Assembly: GCF_019175385.1 (NCBI RefSeq)
Contig: NC_083341.1
Span: forward strand, 89,244,321-89,308,320
Origin: Lycium barbarum
Lineage: Eukaryota > Streptophyta > Magnoliopsida > Solanales > Solanaceae
Direction of reading: 5' to 3'
DNA: 64,000 nucleotides
Below are positions 57,185 through 64,000 of the stretch, one piece after another. The position numbers were made by a program, and so were the translations under genes. The notes under the pieces were generated by a model that saw only the letters and a program-made list of their open reading frames with translations, was not told the origin of the DNA and did not search any database. Numbering within the stretch: position 1 is the stretch's first letter; each line of letters starts with the position of its first letter.

Positions 57185-57846
57185 CTTCTCTTGAGTTTTC
57201 TTGGCTTAGATGAACTTTTAATGGGTTTCATACACTTGATTTCATGGATTTGGTGTAGTTGACCAAGGTTTTCCTTTGATTTCTTGTGGGTGAATGATGG
57301 AGAAGGTTCTAGAGGGTTCTTGGAGAGAGGAGAGTGGAAGATGAAATGAAATAAAATGGAGGAGGGTCCTTATATTAATTAATGAAATCAGTCCCGACCA
57401 AGATGTACGGTGCGATCAACGGAGCATCGATTGGATCGACAGGGCGTCGATTGGATCGACGGGGCGTCGATCTGGTCGTCGAAGCAGTTAAATTTCCAGT
57501 GAGCAATCTGTCATTTCCTTTCATTCGACGGTGAGAAGGACAGTTCGTCGAACTGATCGACGGAACATCGAACTATTCGTTGAATGGTCTTCGCTCCAGC
57601 AAAAATTTACGACACAATCGACGGAGCGTCGACTCGTTCGACGGTGCAAAAAATGACCGTCGAACCCCCCTTTCGCAGAACTGTGGTGAAGTTTCATTTA
57701 ACGAGCTTTTCCCCCTTGCCTTTAACTTCTTTGGAATCTTAATCAGGATTATTAAGTATCCCTTCTTACTTGCTGGGACATCATGCTCACCTTAACTTTC
57801 GTTAGTCCCTTCGCCGTTCAGCGACTCAAAGTTCCGAGGTGTAACA
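57185..57846 (-). repeat. K 3' LTR, right part
   Basis: This completes the K 3' LTR after the second ACTCA copy (total 2,377 bp) and ends CCGAGGTGTAACA beside the polypurine tract. It carries the U3 palindrome array (57,408-57,665) with a perfect TCGACG...CGTCGA pair at 57,618-57,632, and a TATA-like TTAATATAAGG on the - strand near 57,370. Confidence 0.92.
57408..57665. promoter_or_regulatory. U3 array of TCGACG/CGTCGA palindromes in K LTR
   Basis: Counterpart of the A1 array, with about ten CGTCGA/TCGACG-type sites next to the TATA region. The spacing differs from A1, suggesting gain and loss of units. Confidence 0.5.
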
Positions 57847-58116
57847 TTCCCCCCCCCCCCTTTTGGAACATTCGTCCGCGAATGTTAAGTACTCGAGATT
57901 TCTACAAAAAGTTTGCCAGAGTTTCCCCTGTAATATGGCGCTACCATCCTGTCACAACAACCCATAATAATCTACCTCACAGGGCTACAACATAATAAAA
58001 CTCTAAGAAAATCTTACGAAAACTCCCGAAGATAGGAGACATAATATCTGAGTAATGATAGAAATAAGGGTGTTCAGATATTCTAATTATTACACTTCAT
58101 TTACTGCATACATACC
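57847..58116 (-). other. K polypurine tract and 3' UTR
   Basis: A twelve-base G run on the - strand abuts the LTR, next to the perfect inverted repeat AACATTCG...CGAATGTT (57,868-57,887) whose loop differs from A1. The remainder matches A1 665-915 in reverse. Confidence 0.85.
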
Positions 58117-60542
58117 TTATATTGCCGGCATTTCATTTTGAGTCTCTCCTGGGGGTTGGAATAAGTGGGGATACTTGGATTTCATTTTCTCTTCCGCTTC
58201 CCAAGTCATCTCTTCTCGGTTGTTATTCCGCCATAAGACCTTAACTGAAGCCACTTCCTTGTTTCGAAGTCTTCGTACTTGCCTGTCTAAGATGGCAATG
58301 GGTACTTCTTCATATGCTAACTTTTCTGTCACTTGCACATCATCTATCGGAACAATTCTCTTAGGATCTCCAACACACTTGCAAAGCATTGAGACATGAA
58401 AAACTGGGTGAACTGATTCAAGCTCAAAAGGTAAGTCTAATTCATAGGCTACTCGGCCCACCTTACGGATAATTCTATAGGGGCCAACGTAGCGAGGACT
58501 CAATTTTCCTTTCTTGCCAAATCTCATCACTCCCTTCATTGGCGATACCTTCAAAAATACCCAATCACCAACCTGAAATTCCAAGTCTCGCTGGCGATTA
58601 TCCGCATAAGATTTTTGGCGGCTTTGAGCTGTCAACAATCGTTCCCGGGCCTATTAGTTGTACCTCTCCTATTTCAAACCATCCAATTAGGGACCTACAT
58701 TTCCTTCCATATAGGGCTTCATACGGAGCCATTTAGATACTGGAATGGTAGCTTTTGTTGTAAGCAAACTCAATAAGGGATAAGTGATCATCCTAGCTAC
58801 CGCCAAAATCTAATACACATGCCCGCAACATATCTTCCAAATTTTGAATAGTGCACTCGGCTTGTCCATCAGTCTGTGGATGAAATGCCATGCTAAGCTT
58901 CACCTGGGTACACCTTCTTGAAAGGACTTTCAAAACTTGGCTGTGAACTGTGCTCCTCTATTTGTAATAATGGATAATGGGACACCATGAAGTCGCACAA
59001 TCTCTTTAAGATACAATCTCGCATAATCTTCTGCGGAGTACGTGGTTCTGACTGGGAGAAAATGAGATGCCTTTGTTAATCTGTTCACAATTACCTATAT
59101 AGAATCATACTTGCCTCGGGAATGGGGAAATCCTATAATAAAATCCATATTGATAATTTCCCATTTCCACGTAGGAATTTCCATCGCTTGCAATAACCCT
59201 CTTGGCTTCTGATGTTCGATCTTTACTTGCTGGCAATTTAGACATTGGGAAACGAATTCTGCTATGTCTCTTTTCATGCTATCCCACCAATATATCAATT
59301 TGAGATCATGATACATCTTTGTTGCACCTGGGTGAATAGAATACCGAGAGTAATGGGCTTCTTCCAGGATTCGTCGGCGCAATTCTGCGACATTCGGAAC
59401 ACATAGCCTGCCATGGTATCTAAGGATCTCATCCATCGAAGTTTTAAATGGAGATCTCTCTTTTTTATGAAATGTGTCTCTATAGTGGCTCAACTGCGGA
59501 TCTTCATATTGACGCTCTTTCACTTCAACATTCAGAGATGAAATCGTGGGATCATTAATACCAATCCCTACACTACCCGAATCAATTACGCGCACTCCAA
59601 GATTAGCTAGCTAGTAAAGCTCATGAATCATTTCTTTCCTTTCTGGAGGAACTTCACATCAACTACCCATTGATCGGCGGCTAAGCACAGCGGCTACTAC
59701 ATTTGCTTTTCTGGGGTGGTATAAAATATTCACATCATAATCTTTCAGCAATTCTAACCACCGCCTTTGTCGCAGATTTAACTCCTTCTGTTTGAAAATG
59801 TACTGAAGGCTTTTAAGATCGGTATAGATGTCAACATGCACACCATATAAGTAATGTCTCCATATCTTTAATGCATGAATAACCGCAGCTAATTCGAGGT
59901 CATGAGTTCGATAGTTATTTTCATGCTTCCTCAACTGCCTCGAAGCATAAGCAATAACTCTACCGTGCTGCATTAACACACATCCTAACACAACACCGGA
60001 AGCATCACAATATACCACATAACCATCTGACCCTTCTGGAAGTGTTAAGACTGGAGCTGAGGTCAATCTGTCCTTCAACTCTTGGAAACTGCGCTCACAA
60101 GCGCCATTCCACTGAAATTTAGCTGACTTCTAGGTTAGCTTCGTCAATGGGGCTGAAATAGATGAAAAGCCCTCTACGAATCTTCTGTAATAACCTGCCA
60201 ATCCCAGAAAACAAGGAACTTCGATAGGGGTCGTAGGCCTTGGCCAATTCTTTACCGCTTCAATTTTCTGAGTATCAACTCGAATACCGTTATCTGAAAT
60301 GACATGGCCCAGAAATGTTATAGAATTCAGCCAAAACTCGCACTTTGAAAATTTTGCATATAATTCCGAGCTCGTAGAATTCCAAGTACGATACACAAGT
60401 GATCTGCATGTTCTGGTTCTGTGCGAGAATACACCAAAATATCATTAATGAATACTATCACAAACATGTCCAAGAGTGGCCTGAACACATTATTCATCAA
60501 ATTCATAAACACGGCCGGGGCATTGGTCAACCCAAATGACAT
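58117..60542 (-). pseudogene. K pol: RT core, RNase H, integrase, chromodomain-like tail (broken)
   Basis: These are the - strand remains of Pol, in order: RT core with FINDILVYS (60,435-60,455; first catalytic Asp is Asn), RT thumb/connection ([15 protein letters not shown]), a stop at 60,130-60,132 replacing a Gln codon, RNase H ([24 protein letters not shown]), integrase HHCC region (HYSRYSIHPGATKMYHDL..., CLNC), MDFIIGFPHSRGKYDSI, then a stop at about 59,098. The integrase core follows in broken frames with a 41-bp loss at about 58,648 between CCGG repeats (by comparison with A1 90-150). The last frame (58,638-58,117) holds the GPY/F-type module and chromodomain-like tail and is open. Confidence 0.92.
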
Positions 60543-61686
60543 ATCTTGTTCTGAAAGCTGCTTTGGGAATATCTTCTTCTCTAACCCTCACTTGATGATA
60601 ACCCGACCTCAAGTCTATTTTTGAAAACCACTTGGCACCCTGTAGTTGATCAAATAAATCATCAATCCTGGAGAGAGGATATTTGTTCTTTATCGTCACC
60701 TTGTTCAACTGCCTATAATCGATGCACATTCGTAGGGAGCCATCCTTCTTTCTTACGAATAAGATTGGTGCTCCCCACGGCGATGAACTGGGTCTAATAA
60801 ACCCCTTTTCAAGCAAATCTTTTAACTGCGCCTTTAGCTCTTTCAATTCTGCCGGAGCCATTCGATAAGGAGGAATAGAAATAGGCTTGGTGTCTGGCAA
60901 CACATTGATGGCGAAGTCAATTTCTCTTTCTGGAGGAAGGCTTGGAAGTTCATCTGGAAATACATCCGGAAATTCATTTACTACTGGAATAGATTGGAAA
61001 GTTGGCGACTCTGCTTCGGTATCATGAACTCGGACTAGATGATAAATGTATCCTTTGGCTATCATCTTTCTTTCCTTGAGATAGGAAATAAACCTACCTC
61101 TTGGAGACGCTGTATTAACCTTCCATTCAAGCACGGGTTCTCCCGGAAATTGAAATCGAAGTACTTTCATCCGACAATCAACATTAGCATAGCATGAGGC
61201 CAACCAGTCCATACCCATAATCACATCCAATTCTAACATTTCAAGATCAGCTAAATCAGCTTTAGTTCGGCGATCACATATCACTATCACACAATTTTTA
61301 TACACTTTCCTGGCTATCACGGGATCATCAACCTGAGTAGATACCTCAAAAGGTTTGATTAGCTCAGGTTTCACCCCAATACTACAAGTGACATACGGGG
61401 TAATATAGGAAAAAGTAGAACCCGGATCTATCAAGGCATATACATTATAGGAAAATATGCATAATGTACCTATGACCACATCTAGGGAGGACTCAAGATC
61501 CTGTCGCCCGGCTAAAGCATACATACGGGGCTGAGTGGCACCTGAAGTACGTAATCCCTCTTGGCCTCTACCTCGGCCCGTTGGAATATGAGCAGTCTTC
61601 CCAATTGGGCGCATTGAAGAGGAGCCAGCTGCTGATCCTGTGGGCTGAATCCCCACTCTACCGCTCGTCGACGGGAAATCTCGCAT
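60490..61686 (-). pseudogene. K protease and RT N-terminal part
   Basis: An open stretch of about 400 codons. It starts inside the Gag knuckle (MRDFPS), passes Gag C-terminal linker (YALAGRQD), protease [31 protein letters not shown], the linker [15 protein letters not shown], and RT motifs [50 protein letters not shown] and [18 protein letters not shown]. It leaves frame at FRTRY because 23 bp are missing at about 60,541, between ATG direct repeats, by comparison with B1 and E. Confidence 0.93.
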
Positions 61687-62844
61687 TATATGCCTAACCT
61701 GGCCACAGGTATAGCAAGCATCCGAACCTTGGCAACATTGTCTTGAATGTAGTCTACCGCACTGGCTGTACCGTGGTACTAAGGGTCTCCTCTAACTATA
61801 ATCTTCCCTGAACTGAGAATTCGAAGCCCTTGAACTCTGACCCAGTCTTCAACGAAAGGAGCGATCAAATCTCTTAACCGTGAATCGAGGAGGTGCACTA
61901 GTCGCTGACTGGCCTGAATGTTAGGAATAAGTCTGCCTCGATCCCCCTCTATAATCACTGCCTGTCCCCATCGATCTGGACCTCTTGCTTTGCCGCCTAT
62001 CAATATCAGAATCACCTCTCGGTGGTGGTTGTCGTCCCTCTAAGTTTTGAGCATGGGTTTGTATTCTGGAAATATCCATCCCTTTTTGTAGCGAAGCTGT
62101 CAAGCAATCCTTGAACAAATGTGGCCGCAAACCACTCACAAACCTGTGCACCCTATCTCCCATATAGGCCACCATAGTCGGGGCATACCTAGCCAAAGAA
62201 TTAAATTGCAGGCTATACTCCCGGGCACTCATGTTTCCATGCTTCAAATTTAGAAATTTGTCCGCTCTAGCTCAGCGGACCTCGGGTGGCAAATAATGGC
62301 GAATGAAGGCATCGACAAATTCCTGCCAAACGGGAGGAGGCACATTCTCTTTTCTCGACGCTATCCAATTATTATATCACAATACCGCCACATCTCAGAG
62401 TCTATAAGATGCCATCTCCACGGATTCAGTCTCGGAGGCATGAATAATTCTCAATGTTCTCAACATCTCATCAATAAAACCTTGCGGGTCTTCATTCGAC
62501 TTTCACCCAAAAAACTCCGGAGGATTCAAACTCATAAAATCGCGGGTTCGGGTACTAGCTGACCGATCTCTTGGGCCAGTATTTTGCCGCTGTGCCTGCG
62601 CGGCAACCAATTGTGTCAATAAATGGATGGCCTCGATCACTTGTTGACCCGAAACAACCGGTGGAGGAACTGGAGCTGAAGCTCCTCCTAGTTCTTCTAC
62701 ATTGGGCGGGGTGGAGGAAGTATTAGATAGGGCCTCATTATGTGACTCGCCCTCTTCTACATCCGTTGGCGGCTCTCTTACTACTCACCTGTTTGTCGTA
62801 GTCTTGCCCTTCTGGACGGCTGTAGCTTTTCCCTTTGGCGGCAT
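61675..62844 (-). pseudogene. K gag, broken
   Basis: The start MPPKGKATAVQKGK lies at 62,844 and meets a stop after about 19 codons. Gag core fragments follow: MKHGNMSAREYSLQFNSLAR (62,247 onward), YMGDRVHRFVSGLRPHL, and a basic KRSRSMG stretch. The knuckle at 61,675-61,716 reads [14 protein letters not shown], with the last zinc-binding Cys changed to Phe. Many stops and frameshifts lie between. Confidence 0.9.
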
Positions 62845-63035
62845 TTATGAAATCACAACACACTATTAGGGAGGGTAAAATCTTATACACGGCTATCGCA
62901 CTATCTCATAAGAAGAAAGATGGTCATTTTCCTAAATGCCCTGTAGCCTCTTTTTATTAGTGTGGCGCGCAACACACCATAAACAAGACTCTACTAGACA
63001 CGGCTCGTAGACACTTCCTAGGACTGAACTGCTCT
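62845..63035 (-). other. K leader with truncated primer-binding site
   Basis: This is the leader between gag and the 5' LTR. The initiator tRNA-Met primer site is cut: only TCAGAGC (- strand, 63,031-63,037) remains. It joins directly to LTR sequence that corresponds to position 49 of the left K LTR copy. Confidence 0.85.
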
Positions 63036-64000
63036 GAGCACCCCTCATTCTACTGCTTATCATACTCATTAAACGTCATTTTATCAAAATCATACTCAAG
63101 TTATAAGAAAAATCATCTTTCATTCGAAGATATAAATACTTTTATATGCACAAGCCTTTTGGTCATTAAGATAATATATACATATATATGCATGGCAGCA
63201 AACCTCGTGAGACCATTTTACCCACATTGCATTTCTACGAGCCTCTACTAGAGTACTAAAAGGATAACCAAAACATACATGTACATAAAAGGATAACCAT
63301 AAGCACCTCCGAAACAATGGAGTGCTCTCAAAACAGCTAACAGCTCCTACGAGTCTGGATCAAGATCGCCTCCCTGTCTACCTGTAGGCATGAACACAGC
63401 ATCCAAAGAAAACGGACGTCAGTACGAACATTGTACTGAATATGAGAGGCATAAACAATAATATCACATCGATGAAATAAAGGAAGTATCAATAAGGAAC
63501 ATCTGTATCCGACTATCAAATAGAGAGGAAGGGATGCATGCTAGCTTACTCATAATCATCATCATATCATATATGCATAAATATGTATAAGATGCCCGTC
63601 CATATCGGATCGGTGTAATAATCATTAGCCTGCGTCCAGGCCTCCCGCGTCCGGGGTATCATCTCATGCCGCCCACTAGTGGTGTCTGCCCATGCCGTCT
63701 GGCCATGCTGTATAGCTGCCCGCCTTAGCGGTGACTGCCCGGCCAAATAGGCGCGGTGTTATATCATCATCATAATATGCTCATCATAGTGCATGCGTAA
63801 AGATTCAAGGACAACTATGCTTTATCGGGGTGACGAAAGGTCGTGATCCCCCGATTTTCTTATGGAGCACTCATTAACATCCTACCTCACCTTGAAGGGA
63901 ATAGTATATGAGGTGAGTGTAAGCAATAAATGACGTCATTGACACTTTAGGAACACCATATCAAGAACATCTAGAACTTTTATACTCTAATTCATTACCT
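63036..64000 (-). repeat. K 5' LTR, partial (runs off the window)
   Basis: This matches the K 3' LTR from 43,763 onward with scattered differences, up to the window end (about 44,747 in the left copy). The terminal 48 bp of the LTR are missing. Paired hairpins lie at 63,402-63,438. Confidence 0.9.

Overview
The window is plant nuclear DNA made almost entirely of nested Ty3/gypsy LTR retrotransposons. I find no host gene, tRNA gene or functional rRNA gene. Every recognisable protein fragment belongs to one polyprotein type: Gag with CCHC knuckle, aspartic protease, reverse transcriptase, RNase H, integrase, then a C-terminal chromodomain-like tail. The primer-binding sites are complementary to the 3' end of initiator tRNA-Met, and LTRs are 2.2-3.1 kb. 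Together this fits the Tekay/Del chromovirus lineage. The LTR termini (TGTCACGACCC / TGTTACACC) look Solanaceae-like to me, but the species is an inference. Elements are named A1, B1, C, D and so on here for convenience. Left part (1-16,282): A1 (+ strand) enters from the left with the end of its pol and its 3' LTR (932-14,179). That LTR is split by B1 (2,213-13,119, - strand, TSD CCTTA), the best preserved element, with near-identical 3.0-kb LTRs and one long gag-pol frame. B1 has lost about 115 integrase codons, including the region of the catalytic Glu. A1 sits in the 3' LTR of F, a heavily decayed - strand element (14,180-16,282). Middle part (16,283-43,714): element I (+; LTR, PBS, gag, protease) breaks off at 20,473 where LTR J (-) begins. 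J contains solo LTR C (TSD AGAAG), which contains solo LTR D (TSD ATAAA). J breaks off at 29,821 where element E (-) begins. E has a 3' LTR, a decayed pol, solo LTR G inserted in its protease active site (TSD GCCCG), solo LTR H (TSD GCCTC), gag, and part of a 5' LTR. Right part (43,715-64,000): element K (-, same family as A1) interrupts the 5' LTR of E. The 3' LTR of K is split by solo LTR L (+, TSD ACTCA), and L is split by M (-, 47,357-56,376, TSD GTTAT). M is a gag-only element with 3.07-kb LTRs whose internal region carries a 5S-rRNA-derived segment and a 41-bp tandem repeat. The decayed internal region of K and part of its 5' LTR run to the window end. The inferred nesting order is F > I > J > E > K > L > M (seven levels), with A1 > B1 and C > D and the G/H insertions as side branches. 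LTRs of otherwise diverged families share small structures that the protein annotation does not explain: paired hairpins with compensatory changes 380-600 nt from the LTR 3' end, a GACGGG...CCCGTC hairpin, a conserved AAATTGGGCAGCA box, a hairpin beside the polypurine tract, U3 palindrome arrays next to TATA boxes, and splice-donor-like sites in the LTR matched by acceptor-like sites directly before the gag ATG. These are the most interesting signals in the window.
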